Notes under the pieces: generated by a model | Told to the model about the DNA's origin: nothing | Databases searched by the model: none | The model's input: the letters and a program-made list of their open reading frames with translations, nothing else | DNA from: Hymenobacter puniceus | Lineage (GTDB): Bacteria > Bacteroidota > Bacteroidia > Cytophagales > Hymenobacteraceae | Length of the DNA: 64,000 bases | Assembly: GCF_014333525.1 (NCBI RefSeq) | Contig: NZ_JACSCX010000006.1 | Location: 186,001 to 250,000 of the forward strand | Reading direction: 5' to 3' | Translations under genes and position numbers: made by a program | Part shown: positions 26,412-34,682 of the stretch, piece after piece | Numbering within the stretch: position 1 is the first letter of the stretch | Layout of the letters: the number at the start of each line of letters is the position of its first letter

Positions 26412-26861
26412 ATGACCAATCAACCAACTAAAAACACGCCCAAATTCTATCCGCTGCACCACTTTGTGCTGGTACCAGCCGCACTCATCCTGGCCATTTA
26501 TGGCATCCGGCGCTACTTGGCCGTAGCAGGTGAGGACTCTGAAGTCTCGCGCCTGTGGTTTACGGCTATGGCCTTGGCCATTGTGGGCCTGGGCGCACTG
26601 GTGATGATGCGCCAGCACTACGCCCTGAAGCTGCAGGACCGCCTGATTCGGCTGGAAATGCGCCAGCGCTACTTTGAGGTGACGGGCCAGAGCCTACGCC
26701 CCCTGGAAAGCCAGCTGCAGCTCAGCCAGATTCTGGCTCTGCGCTTTGCCGGCGACGCCGAGTTGGCCGACCTTACACAGGCTGCTATTCGCGAAAAGCT
26801 CAGCTCCAAAGACATTCAGAGCCGCATTCAGCACTTTCAATTCGACTACCTGCGCGTATGA
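26412..26861 (+). CDS. DUF6526-like small membrane protein
   Basis: A 149-residue protein starting at ATG 26412. Two membrane helices are at about 18-36 (HFVLVPAALILAIYGI) and 48-66 (WFTAMALAIVGLGALVMM). A cytoplasmic helical tail begins with RQHYALKLQDRLIRLEMR, the segment I associate with the DUF6526 family. Function unknown. The family name is from memory and should be treated as probable. Confidence 0.75.
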   Translation: MTNQPTKNTPKFYPLHHFVLVPAALILAIYGIRRYLAVAGEDSEVSRLWFTAMALAIVGLGALVMMRQHYALKLQDRLIRLEMRQRYFEVTGQSLRPLESQLQLSQILALRFAGDAELADLTQAAIREKLSSKDIQSRIQHFQFDYLRV

Positions 26862-27004
26862 TATTGCCGGGCATGGGCACTTGAAAACCCAGGAGCCCGG
26901 ATTTTTTGACCGACTTTTGTGTTCCTCCTTTTGCACACTACCGCTGGCAGCCTTCGCCGCCTGATGAAGCATCTGGCAGAACACCCTCCAAGACCTTACT
27001 ACTT

Positions 27005-27307
27005 ATGATTCTTTACAACGTCACGACCAGCCTCGACCCGGAAATTGAAGAGCAGTGGGTGAACTACATGCAGCAAACCCATATGCCCGAGGTGATGGCC
27101 ACAGGCTTCTTCCTGAAAAGCCAGCTGTGCCGGCTGCTCAATGAAGAAGACAACGGCATTACGTACGCCTCGCAGTATTATTGCGTGAGCCTGGCGCAGT
27201 TGGAACAATACCAGCAAGTAGCTGCGCCGGCCCTTATTCAGGAAGTGGAAAAGCATTTTGGGGGCCGCTATGCCTCGTTCCGCACCATGCTGGAAGTGTT
27301 GGGCTAA
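27005..27307 (+). CDS. DUF4286 family protein
   Basis: A 100-residue ferredoxin-like small protein. MILYNVTTSLDPEIEEQWVNYM and HMPEVMATGFFLKSQLCRLL are characteristic of DUF4286, a conserved Bacteroidota family of unknown function. I start at ATG 27005 because the family begins with MILYNVT; the open frame continues upstream without homology. It converges on the acetyltransferase gene across a bidirectional terminator. Confidence 0.88.
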   Translation: MILYNVTTSLDPEIEEQWVNYMQQTHMPEVMATGFFLKSQLCRLLNEEDNGITYASQYYCVSLAQLEQYQQVAAPALIQEVEKHFGGRYASFRTMLEVLG

Positions 27308-27325
27308 AGGCCCCAACTAACACTG

Positions 27326-27363
27326 AAAACGGCTGTCATTCCAAGCGGAATGACAGCCGTTTT
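27326..27363. terminator. Bidirectional terminator between DUF4286 and acetyltransferase genes
   Basis: AAAACGGCTGTCATTCC pairs perfectly with GGAATGACAGCCGTTTT around loop AAGC. The stem contains CTGTCATTCC, resembling the ends of the larger palindromic repeats elsewhere in the window. Confidence 0.88.
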
Positions 27364-27366
27364 GCG

Positions 27367-27903
27367 TTATTGCCCTTGTTGCACTACCGCTTCTACTGCG
27401 GGGTCGCAGGTATAGGTTTGGAGCTGCTCGGCGGAGAGAGTACCGTTGTGCCATTCAGGGTCGAGGTGGGCACCTACTTTCCTGTAGAAGTTGATGGCGG
27501 GCTCATTCCACTCCAGCACCTGCCAGCGCAACCGGTGGGCGCCGGTGCGGCGGGCCTCGGCCACCACGGCATCGAACAGCTGGCGGCCCAGGCCGGTGCC
27601 GCGGGCAGCTTCCGTCACTACCAGGTCTTCCAGATACAGCATCCGGCCCTTCCAGGTGGAATACGCCGTGTAATACAGCGCAATGCCCACAATCGTCTCG
27701 TTGGGCTGCTCGGCTTCGGCTACAGCTACAGCTACAGCTACAGCTACAAAGAAGTGGAAAATGGGGTTTGGACCGAAACCGTCGCGCTGCATGTCGGCCA
27801 GCGTGTTCGTGACTTCGTGCGGTGCTTTCTCATAGTCGGCCAGCTCCTGAATCAAACCTAATACTTGCGGCAAATCGGCCTCGCGGCCCCGGCGGATAAT
27901 CAT
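27367..27903 (-). CDS. GNAT family N-acetyltransferase with an internal hexanucleotide-repeat insert
   Basis: Acetyl-CoA-dependent N-acetyltransferase fold, 178 residues from ATG 27903: MIIRRGREADLPQVLGLI at the N-terminus, YLEDLVVTEAARGTGLGRQL (the R-G-x-G-x-G acetyl-CoA loop), and NEPAINFYRKVGAH. It resembles diamine/thialysine-type GNATs. Between FHFF and EAEQPNETIVGIALYY there is a VAVAVAVAVA run encoded by a TACAGC tandem repeat on the plus strand. It lies at the end of a beta strand, so length changes by two residues per repeat unit and stays in frame. Substrate not predictable. Confidence 0.88.
   Translation of the reverse strand: MIIRRGREADLPQVLGLIQELADYEKAPHEVTNTLADMQRDGFGPNPIFHFFVAVAVAVAVAEAEQPNETIVGIALYYTAYSTWKGRMLYLEDLVVTEAARGTGLGRQLFDAVVAEARRTGAHRLRWQVLEWNEPAINFYRKVGAHLDPEWHNGTLSAEQLQTYTCDPAVEAVVQQGQ
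27715..27750. repeat. Hexanucleotide tandem repeat inside the acetyltransferase gene
   Basis: Four exact TACAGC units (27721-27744) with near-matching flanks (TTCGGC before, TACAAA after). It encodes alternating Val-Ala on the minus strand and is a potential slippage site. Confidence 0.9.
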
Positions 27904-27955
27904 AGTTGGTGAGTGATGAAAGTACGGGTGAGAGTGTGGCCCAAGGCTTGGTTTT

Positions 27956-28000
27956 TGAAAAGAAAAATGAGCAACAACCAAAGGCCATTGCTCATTTCTT
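27956..28000 (-). terminator. Terminator after the small lipoprotein gene
   Basis: On the minus strand, AAATGAGCAA and TTGCTCATTT form a stem followed by TTTTCTTTT. It lies 20-odd bases past the lipoprotein stop codon. Confidence 0.75.
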
Positions 28001-28021
28001 ACTCTTTATTGCTTTCTGAAG

Positions 28022-28243
28022 CTACATTACGGGCTGCATCTTCTTGATGTCCTCGGTGGCATTCAGGGCGTTGATTTCGCGGTTAGCGGGGTCCACTTTG
28101 CCGCCGGTCGTATCGGCCGGAGCTGGGTATTCAAGTGGCTTCACAACCACATTTTCGTCAGTTTTATAATCCGGATTGCTGCAGGAAGTAGCCGACAGCA
28201 TCAGCGAGCCGGCCAACAGACCGAAAAGGAGCGTTTTTTTCAT
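28022..28243 (-). CDS. Small lipoprotein, 73 residues
   Basis: A short protein with a clear lipoprotein signal (MKKTLLFGLLAGSLMLSATSC). A mature part of about 52 residues rich in Pro, Asp and Lys follows (NPDYKTDENVVVKPLEYPAPADTTGGKVDP). No known domain. It has its own terminator and lies between the acetyltransferase and the prolyl oligopeptidase on the same strand. Confidence 0.75.
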   Translation of the reverse strand: MKKTLLFGLLAGSLMLSATSCSNPDYKTDENVVVKPLEYPAPADTTGGKVDPANREINALNATEDIKKMQPVM

Positions 28244-28391
28244 ATAAAAAGCAGAAAGTCAGAAGCAATTACGTGCGTTGCGGCCGCGAAGATACGGGTT
28301 GATGTGCTGATTGTTGATGTGTTGATGATTGATTGATGCTTGATGGCAGCCAATCGTAGCAACCCAAGCCCCAGGCCCCATTACCTGAGCC

Positions 28392-30578
28392 CTACTTATA
28401 GGGGTTTACGCCCATGTTGTAGAAGGCAAACGACCAGACGTCAGCCCACTCCTGAATCTGGAGCTTGGTGCTTTTGCCGGCGCCATGGCCGGCATTCACG
28501 TCCACGCGAATCAGCTGGGGCTTGGGGCCGGTGTTAGCGGCCTGCAGCGCCGCCGCAAATTTAAAAGAGTGTGCGGGCACCACCCGGTCGTCGTGGTCGG
28601 CGGTGGTAATCAGGGTGGCGGGGTACGCCACCGGTTTCAGCGTGTGCAGCGGCGAGAACTTGTAGAGGTTCTGGAACTGCGCATAGTTGTCGCTGGTGCC
28701 GTACTCAGGAGCCCAGTTCCAGCCGATAGTGAACTTCTGGTAGCGCAACATGTCCATCACACCCACGGCCGGAAAAGCCACGCCGCACAGGTCGGGGCGC
28801 TGCGTCATGGTGGCGCCCACCAGCAGGCCACCATTGGAGCCGCCAGCCATAGCCAGCTTCTCGGTGCTGGTGTAGCCCTGCACTTTCAGGTATTCAGCGG
28901 CCGCAATGAAGTCGTCGAACACGTTTTGCTTGTTGGGCGTCATGCCGGCCTGGTGCCAGGCTTCGCCATACTCGCCGCCGCCGCGCAGGTTTGGAATAGC
29001 CAGAATGCCGCCGTTTTCCAGCCACAGCATGCGCGCTACCGAGAAGCTTGGCGTGAGCGAAATGTTGAAGCCGCCGTAGGCATACAGGTAAGTCGGGTTC
29101 TGTCCGTCGAGCTTCACGCCTTTTTTGTGGGTGATGAACATCGGAATCTTGGTGCCGTCCTTGCTGGCATAGAACACCTGCGTGGTGGTGTAGTCCTCGG
29201 GTTTCACGTCCACCGTTGGGGCCCGGAACACGGTGCTGGTGTTGGTGGCGAGGTCGTATTTGTAGATAGTGGTCGGGTACGTGAACGAAGTAAAGGCGTA
29301 ATACACCGACTTCGAGTCGCGCTTGCCACCAAAGCCGCTGGCCGTGCCGATGGCCGGCAGCGCCACATCGTGCTTGAACTCGCCCTTCTCCGTGTATACT
29401 TTAATATTACTGCTGGCATCTTTCAGGTACGAGGCCACCAGGTAGCCGCCCACATGGTCTACGCCTTCCAGCTTCTGCTCGGTCTGGGGCAATACCTCTT
29501 TCCAATTAGCTTCCTGCGGCTTTTTCGGGTCGATGAGCACTACCCGGTAGCGCGGAGCTTTGTAATTGGTTTGCACCAGCAGCTGCCCGCCCACATTGCC
29601 CACCACCGAGTTGTTGTGCTCGTAGCTGCTGATAATGGTCGTGAAGCTGTTGGCTTGCTTGGGGTCGGTGAGGTCGCGCACCAGCAGGCGGTTGCCATCG
29701 GCCTTGCCGTCGGTGAGGTAAAGCACCAGAAACCGCTCGTCCTCGGTGGTGCCCACGGTCCGGAAACCGAGGGCCATTTTGGGGTCTTCGTACACCAGCT
29801 TGTCGGCGCTCTGGGGCTTGCCGAGCTGGTGGTAGTACACCTTATGGAATTCGTTTTTGCCGGAAAGCTGGTTTTCGCCCTTCTTCGGCGCGTCGTAGCG
29901 GCTATAAAAGAAGCCATCCTTGTACCAGGCCGCGCCCGACACCTTCACCCAATTCAGCTCATCATCGAGCGGCTTGCGGGTTTTCAAATCCAGCACCTTC
30001 ATTTTCTGCCAGTCGGAGCCGCCGCCGCTGGTGGCGTAAGCCATGTAGCGGTGGTCGGCCGAGAAGAAGGTGCCAGCCAGCGCCGTGGTGCCGTCGGCCG
30101 AAAACTTGTTGGGGTCGAGCAGCAAATCCGGCTGGCCTTCCTGGCCATCCTGCTGGGTGTAGAGCACCGCCTGGTTTTGCAGGCCATCGTTTTTGCTGAA
30201 ATAGAGTTGGTTGCCTTCCTGCTGCGGAACCCCGAATTTCTCGTAGTTCCAGAGCTTGGTGAGCCGCTCCCGGATTTTGTCGCGGTACGGAATCTGCTCC
30301 AGGTAGCCGAAGGTAACCTTGTTTTCGGCCGTCACCCAGGCTTTGGTATCCGGCGAGTCGAGGTCTTCGAGCCAGCGGTAAGGGTCGGCTACAGAGGTGC
30401 CGAAATAGTCGTCTTTATGGTCGACTTTCTTGGTTACGGGGTATTGCACAGGAGCAACTGAAGTGGCAGCGCCGCCCGCTGCTGACGCAGAAGCCGACGA
30501 GCCGGAAACGCCCGGCCCAGATGTCCGGCACGAAGCCAGCGCCGCCAAGGCCAGAACAGGAATTGTAAGGTTTCGCAT
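28392..30578 (-). CDS. Prolyl oligopeptidase family serine peptidase (lipoprotein)
   Basis: Serine peptidase of family S9 that cleaves after proline in short peptides. ATG 30578 gives 728 residues with a lipoprotein signal (MRNLTIPVLALAALASC), so the enzyme is likely periplasmic. The N-terminal beta-propeller runs from about 60 to 470, starting YPVTKKVDHKDDYFGTSVADPYRWLED. The C-terminal alpha/beta hydrolase carries the triad: Ser near 581 in AGGSNGGLLV, Asp near 663 in TADHDDRVVP, His near 699 in NAGHGAGKS. It is probably monocistronic and divergent from the siderophore receptor. Confidence 0.95.
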   Translation of the reverse strand: MRNLTIPVLALAALASCRTSGPGVSGSSASASAAGGAATSVAPVQYPVTKKVDHKDDYFGTSVADPYRWLEDLDSPDTKAWVTAENKVTFGYLEQIPYRDKIRERLTKLWNYEKFGVPQQEGNQLYFSKNDGLQNQAVLYTQQDGQEGQPDLLLDPNKFSADGTTALAGTFFSADHRYMAYATSGGGSDWQKMKVLDLKTRKPLDDELNWVKVSGAAWYKDGFFYSRYDAPKKGENQLSGKNEFHKVYYHQLGKPQSADKLVYEDPKMALGFRTVGTTEDERFLVLYLTDGKADGNRLLVRDLTDPKQANSFTTIISSYEHNNSVVGNVGGQLLVQTNYKAPRYRVVLIDPKKPQEANWKEVLPQTEQKLEGVDHVGGYLVASYLKDASSNIKVYTEKGEFKHDVALPAIGTASGFGGKRDSKSVYYAFTSFTYPTTIYKYDLATNTSTVFRAPTVDVKPEDYTTTQVFYASKDGTKIPMFITHKKGVKLDGQNPTYLYAYGGFNISLTPSFSVARMLWLENGGILAIPNLRGGGEYGEAWHQAGMTPNKQNVFDDFIAAAEYLKVQGYTSTEKLAMAGGSNGGLLVGATMTQRPDLCGVAFPAVGVMDMLRYQKFTIGWNWAPEYGTSDNYAQFQNLYKFSPLHTLKPVAYPATLITTADHDDRVVPAHSFKFAAALQAANTGPKPQLIRVDVNAGHGAGKSTKLQIQEWADVWSFAFYNMGVNPYK

Positions 30579-30710
30579 GGATGGGACTGGTGTAGGGAGG
30601 TGCCGAAGATAGAACACGGATTTTGCAGATGCGGCCTTGCGCCCGGATTCTTTGTGTACGGGTTTGCATTTAGCAGCGCACAAACCCGCGTCAGTCAGCA
30701 GGTTTTTATT

Positions 30711-30752
30711 TTATTAAGAATTTGTCTAAATAAATTTTCTGCCGTTCCTTTG
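30711..30752 (+). promoter_or_regulatory. Fur-like operator overlapping the siderophore-receptor promoter
   Basis: Inverted half-sites TTATTAAGA (30711-30719) and TCTAAATAA (30725-30733) match in 8 of 9 positions and resemble the AT-rich Fur box form found in Bacteroidota. They overlap a TTTG -33 element; 20 bases later comes TTCCTTTGC (30745-30753) as a near-consensus -7 box. Iron-dependent repression of the receptor is the natural reading. No binding data are available. Confidence 0.5.
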
Positions 30753-30783
30753 CCAGTACTTATACTCGTTCTAAACAAGCACC

Positions 30784-33246
30784 ATGCATTCATTTCGTCT
30801 TCTGGGCTTAGCCACTACCCTGCTGGGGTATTCGCTTACCACTCAGGCTCAGCAAACTACTACCATCCGGGGCCGCGTCACCACTTCCGACGGCAGCCCT
30901 GCAGAGGCCGTGACAGTGGGCCTGAAAGGCAGCACTCAAGGCACTATCACCAACAGCCAGGGCGACTTTGTGTTGGACCGGGTGCGGCCGGGACAGTATA
31001 CGCTGGTGGTATCGGCGGTGGGCCTGAAGTCGGCGGAGAAGACGCTGGAGGTGGTGGCGGGCCAGAGTGCCAGCGTGGATTTTGCTTTGGCGGAGAATGC
31101 CCAGCAGCTGAAAGAGGTGGTTATCAGCGGCAACCGCACCAACAAGTTCAACCGTCCGAACAGTGTGGATGTAAACAAGATGCCCCTCAGCAACCTCGAA
31201 AACCCGCAGGTGTACGCTACCGTGGGCAAGGAGTTGCTGACCGAGCAGTTGGTGTTCAGCGTGGACGACGCCACGCGCAACGCGCCGGGCCTGCAGAAAA
31301 TGTGGGATGCCACCGGCCGCGGCGGCGACGGGGGCGCTTTCTACGCCGCGCGGGGCTTCGTGACCCAAAGCCAGCTGCGCAACGGCGTGGCCGGCAATGT
31401 AACCGGCGACATTGACGCGGTAAACCTAGAGAAGCTGGAAGTTATTAAAGGTCCTTCGGCCACGCTGTTCGGGTCGGCCCTAACTTCTTATGGCGGCCTG
31501 CTCAACCGCGTAACCAAAAAGCCGCTGGAAACTTTTGGGGGCGAAGTGAACGTGGCGGCCGGCTCCTATGGCTTCCACCGCGTGAGTGCCGACGTGAACC
31601 TGGTGGACCAGAACACGCCCGCCGACCAGCCTAAAACCCTGGGCATCCGCCTGAACACGGCCTACACCTACGAGGACAACTTCCAGAGCAAGGGCTACAC
31701 GGGCTTCAACAAGAACTTCGCGGTGGCCCCCAGCCTGCAGTGGCGCCCCTCCAACCGGCTGACGGTAAACCTAGACGCTGAAATCTATAAGGGCCGGGGC
31801 ACGGGCAAGCAGTTCATTTTCCTCTACTTCGCGCCGAATGTGCTGGGCTTTGACCGGGCCGACAAGTCGCCGTTTGACTACCGCCAGTCGTACCAGGGGC
31901 CGGGCCTGATTCAGGATTCGCGCAGCACCAACCTGTTTGGGCAGGTGCAGTACAAAATTGCTCCGGGCTTCACTACAACCACCTACCTGACCAGCAGCAA
32001 CAGCTACTCGGATGGCAACTCGGCCTACTTCTACCTGACGCCATCTACTCCGGGCTTCCGCCGCCGCCGCCCCGACCTGCCCGAAGCCGCCAACTATCTG
32101 GTGCGCGCCGACCAATCGACGGACAACAGCCAGCGGCAGCTGTGGGAAGCGCAGCAGCTGTTCAACGGTGACTTCCAGGTGGGCAATATGCGCAACCGCG
32201 TGGTGCTGGGCCTGGATTTTCTGCGCGTCAACTCCGACGTGAACTTTTTGGGTGGCAACTTCGACACGGTGGCACTGGCCTCGCCGCGGCCCGTGCTGGA
32301 TCAGTTTAACGGCACCAATATGAATGCCGTGTACGCCGCGGGTGGCGGGGGCCGCTACCTGGTCACCACCAAATCAAACACGTACAGCGCCTTCATTTCG
32401 GATGTGCTGAACCTGACAGAGCAGCTGAGCGTGCTGGCCGCTTTGCGCGTCGACCACGTCGATAACAAAGGGGGGCTGTTTTACTCCCCAGTGCAGGCCT
32501 ACAAGCAAACGACCTGGTCGCCAAAGTTTGGCGTGGTGTATCAGCCGGTGAAAGACCGGGTGAGCGTGTTTGCCAACTACCAGAACAGCTTCAACAACCT
32601 GGGCCTCTATCTGGCAGCCGACGGCAGCCGATCATTGGCCCGGCCCGAGCGCGCCAACCAGTGGGAAGGCGGGGTGAAGCTGGACGCCGCCGAGGGCCGC
32701 CTCAGCGCCACGGTGAGCTACTACGACATCCGGGTGCAGGACCGGCTGCGGCTACTGGGCTACGCGCCCACCACATTTGAGGCCATCAATGCCCAAGATG
32801 CCACCCAGCGCAGCAAAGGCCTGGAAGTCAATGTTGTGGCCAACCCGGTGCGCGGCCTGAACGTAATCGGGGGCTTTGCCTACAACGACTCGCAGTTTGA
32901 GGATTCGCCGGAAGAAGTGAACGGCCGCCGGCCTAACACTGCTTCCTCGCCCTACTTGGCCAACGCCTGGGTGAGCTACCGCCAGCCGGAAGGTGCGCTG
33001 AAGGGTCTGGGCGCTGGTTTTGGCGGCAACTATGTAAGCGACAACAAGGTGCAGAACGCCGTGAACAACGTGTTTACCCTGCCCAGCTACACGGTACTGA
33101 ACGCTTCGGTATTCTACGACCAGCCCAAGTACCGCATTGCGGCCAAAGTGGATAACCTGACGGACAAGCAGTACTGGACCGGCTACACCACCATGAACCC
33201 CCAGAAGCTGCGCAGCATCGTGGGTAGTGTAGCGTATAAGTTTTAG
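30784..33246 (+). CDS. TonB-dependent siderophore receptor
   Basis: Outer-membrane receptor that imports ferric siderophores using TonB energy. It has 820 residues: signal peptide (about 1-22), CarboxypepD_reg-like domain (TIRGRVTTSDGSPAEAVTV), plug and barrel. The plug has the ferrichrome/pyoverdine-type pattern NAPGLQKMWDATGRGGDGGAFYAARGF, VNLEKLEVIKGPSATLFGS and GGLLNRVTKKPLE. The barrel ends in KLRSIVGSVAYKF. A Fur-like operator lies upstream and a PepSY membrane protein downstream, both typical partners. The particular siderophore cannot be inferred. Confidence 0.93.
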   Translation: MHSFRLLGLATTLLGYSLTTQAQQTTTIRGRVTTSDGSPAEAVTVGLKGSTQGTITNSQGDFVLDRVRPGQYTLVVSAVGLKSAEKTLEVVAGQSASVDFALAENAQQLKEVVISGNRTNKFNRPNSVDVNKMPLSNLENPQVYATVGKELLTEQLVFSVDDATRNAPGLQKMWDATGRGGDGGAFYAARGFVTQSQLRNGVAGNVTGDIDAVNLEKLEVIKGPSATLFGSALTSYGGLLNRVTKKPLETFGGEVNVAAGSYGFHRVSADVNLVDQNTPADQPKTLGIRLNTAYTYEDNFQSKGYTGFNKNFAVAPSLQWRPSNRLTVNLDAEIYKGRGTGKQFIFLYFAPNVLGFDRADKSPFDYRQSYQGPGLIQDSRSTNLFGQVQYKIAPGFTTTTYLTSSNSYSDGNSAYFYLTPSTPGFRRRRPDLPEAANYLVRADQSTDNSQRQLWEAQQLFNGDFQVGNMRNRVVLGLDFLRVNSDVNFLGGNFDTVALASPRPVLDQFNGTNMNAVYAAGGGGRYLVTTKSNTYSAFISDVLNLTEQLSVLAALRVDHVDNKGGLFYSPVQAYKQTTWSPKFGVVYQPVKDRVSVFANYQNSFNNLGLYLAADGSRSLARPERANQWEGGVKLDAAEGRLSATVSYYDIRVQDRLRLLGYAPTTFEAINAQDATQRSKGLEVNVVANPVRGLNVIGGFAYNDSQFEDSPEEVNGRRPNTASSPYLANAWVSYRQPEGALKGLGAGFGGNYVSDNKVQNAVNNVFTLPSYTVLNASVFYDQPKYRIAAKVDNLTDKQYWTGYTTMNPQKLRSIVGSVAYKF

Positions 33247-33256
33247 TCTTTACCGG

Positions 33257-33355
33257 CTGTCATCCTGAGCTGGCGAAGGACCTGACCACGCTTGAACGGT
33301 TCTTGTAACAACTCGTTCCAGCGTGGTCAGGTCCTTCGCCAGCTCAGGATGACAG
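33257..33355. repeat. Large palindromic element, CTGTCATCCTGAGC family
   Basis: Perfect 35-bp inverted arms (33257-33291 and 33321-33355) with a 29-base loop. The outer ends are CTGTCATCCTGAGC and GCTCAGGATGACAG, with GAAGGACC inside. It lies between the receptor and the PepSY gene and can form a very stable hairpin. Related copies are at 37191 and 46963. Confidence 0.92.
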
Positions 33356-33381
33356 AGCCGTTTTTCCACCTTTCGCCTCCT

Positions 33382-34521
33382 ATGAGCACGTTTAAAAAAA
33401 CCGTTGGCAAACTGCACCTCTGGCTGGGGCTGGCCTCGGGGCTGGTGGTGTTTGTAGTGAGTTTGACCGGGGCCATCTTCGTGTTTCAGGATGACATCCG
33501 GGACCTGACGGAGCCGTGGCGGAAAGTGGAGGTACAACAGTCGGCTTACGTGTTGCCCTCGCAGCTGCAAACTGCCGCATTGGCCACGCACCCCGGCGTA
33601 AAGGCTGAGGACTGCTGGACTACTTATTTCGGGCCGGAGCGCTCAGCCACGGTGTTTTTCATTGACAAGGCCGGCGCGCAAATTCAGGTATACCTGAACC
33701 CTCACACCGGCCAGGTGCTGCACGAGCAGGATCTGCGCACGCACTTCTTCACCATCGTACAGGAAATTCATATGCACCTGCTGCTACCCGAGCCGGTAGC
33801 CAAGTGGGTGGTAGGGGGCGGCGTCAGCATTTTTGTGGTGATGATGCTCACGGGGCTAGTGCTGTGGTGGCCTAAGCGCAAACAGGAGCGCAAGCAGCGC
33901 TTCACCATCAAGTGGGGAGCCCGCTGGCGGCGCGTCAACTACGATTTGCACAACGTGCTGGGCTTCTACGCGGCCAGCATCGGGCTGGTGCTGGCGCTGT
34001 CGGGGCTGTTTATGCTGTATCCGTGGCTGCTGGAGCCGCTGGTGCTGGCGGTGGATGGCGGCCAGCCGGCACCCCAGGAAATCATGAAAACTAAGCTCGA
34101 CACGCTGCAATCCGCCACGGCCGCCACTCAGCCCCTCCCCGATATCGTGTACCGCCAGGCCCGTCGCCTCTCCCCCACTCACGAAATGGTGCTCATCGGC
34201 CCAACCGGCGCGGGCAAAGCCCCCGCCTTTTGCTGGACTTACAAGAAGGCCCTACACTACTACCACCGCGACGAATACGCTTTCCACCCCGTTTCGGGCC
34301 AGTTGCTGGAGTCCCGCTTCCACGCTACCAAAAGCGCCGGCACCAAACTCTCAGACATGAACTACGACCTGCACGTGGGTCAGATTCTGGGCTTCGGCGG
34401 CAAGCTCGTGGCCTTTCTGGTGAGTTTAATTTGCGCCAGCCTGCCTGTCACCGGCACCATTGTGTGGTGGGGGCGCCGCCACAAATCCAGGAAGAAGCAC
34501 CAGCGGCTGCAAGTAGCGTAG
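33382..34521 (+). CDS. PepSY-associated membrane protein (siderophore/ferric reductase type)
   Basis: A 379-residue inner-membrane protein of the PepSY-TM family. It has four membrane helices: near 12-34 (LWLGLASGLVVFVVSLTGAIFVF), 140-162 (VVGGGVSIFVVMMLTGLVLWW), 190-215 (LGFYAASIGLVLALSGLFML) and 345-368 (LVAFLVSLICASLPVTGTIVWW). Conserved HlwlG and HmHLLLP segments fit possible haem-ligand His positions. The protein follows a siderophore receptor, the usual context, and likely helps reduce or release iron. ATG 33382 is preferred to upstream in-frame starts that lie in the palindromic repeat. Confidence 0.9.
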   Translation: MSTFKKTVGKLHLWLGLASGLVVFVVSLTGAIFVFQDDIRDLTEPWRKVEVQQSAYVLPSQLQTAALATHPGVKAEDCWTTYFGPERSATVFFIDKAGAQIQVYLNPHTGQVLHEQDLRTHFFTIVQEIHMHLLLPEPVAKWVVGGGVSIFVVMMLTGLVLWWPKRKQERKQRFTIKWGARWRRVNYDLHNVLGFYAASIGLVLALSGLFMLYPWLLEPLVLAVDGGQPAPQEIMKTKLDTLQSATAATQPLPDIVYRQARRLSPTHEMVLIGPTGAGKAPAFCWTYKKALHYYHRDEYAFHPVSGQLLESRFHATKSAGTKLSDMNYDLHVGQILGFGGKLVAFLVSLICASLPVTGTIVWWGRRHKSRKKHQRLQVA

Positions 34522-34553
34522 CTGCGTTTTTTACAGATCTACCTAGGTACAGG

Positions 34554-34657
34554 AAAGGCCGTCATGCTGAGCTTGTCGAAGCATCTCTCCCGCTTCGTTG
34601 TAACGAGTGAGTTACTAACGGTAGAGATGCTTCGACAAGCTCAGCATGACGGCCTTT
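34554..34657. repeat. Palindromic element, GTCATGCTGAGC variant
   Basis: Perfect 35-bp inverted arms (34554-34588 and 34623-34657), loop of 34 bases. The ends are AAAGGCCGTCATGCTGAGC and complement, with TCGAAGCATCTCT inside. It lies between the convergent PepSY and MotB-like genes; the T run at its right end suggests it also terminates transcription. Confidence 0.92.
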
Positions 34658-34682
34658 TTAAGTAGTCGTCTCCTTTCACCTA

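Noticed and set aside
28485-30461. 658-residue plus-strand open frame
   Set aside because: It is antisense to the prolyl oligopeptidase and has no recognisable domain; GC-rich shadow.
30600-31415. 271-residue plus-strand frame at the siderophore receptor
   Set aside because: It runs through the promoter and overlaps the receptor in another frame; Gly/Arg-rich shadow.
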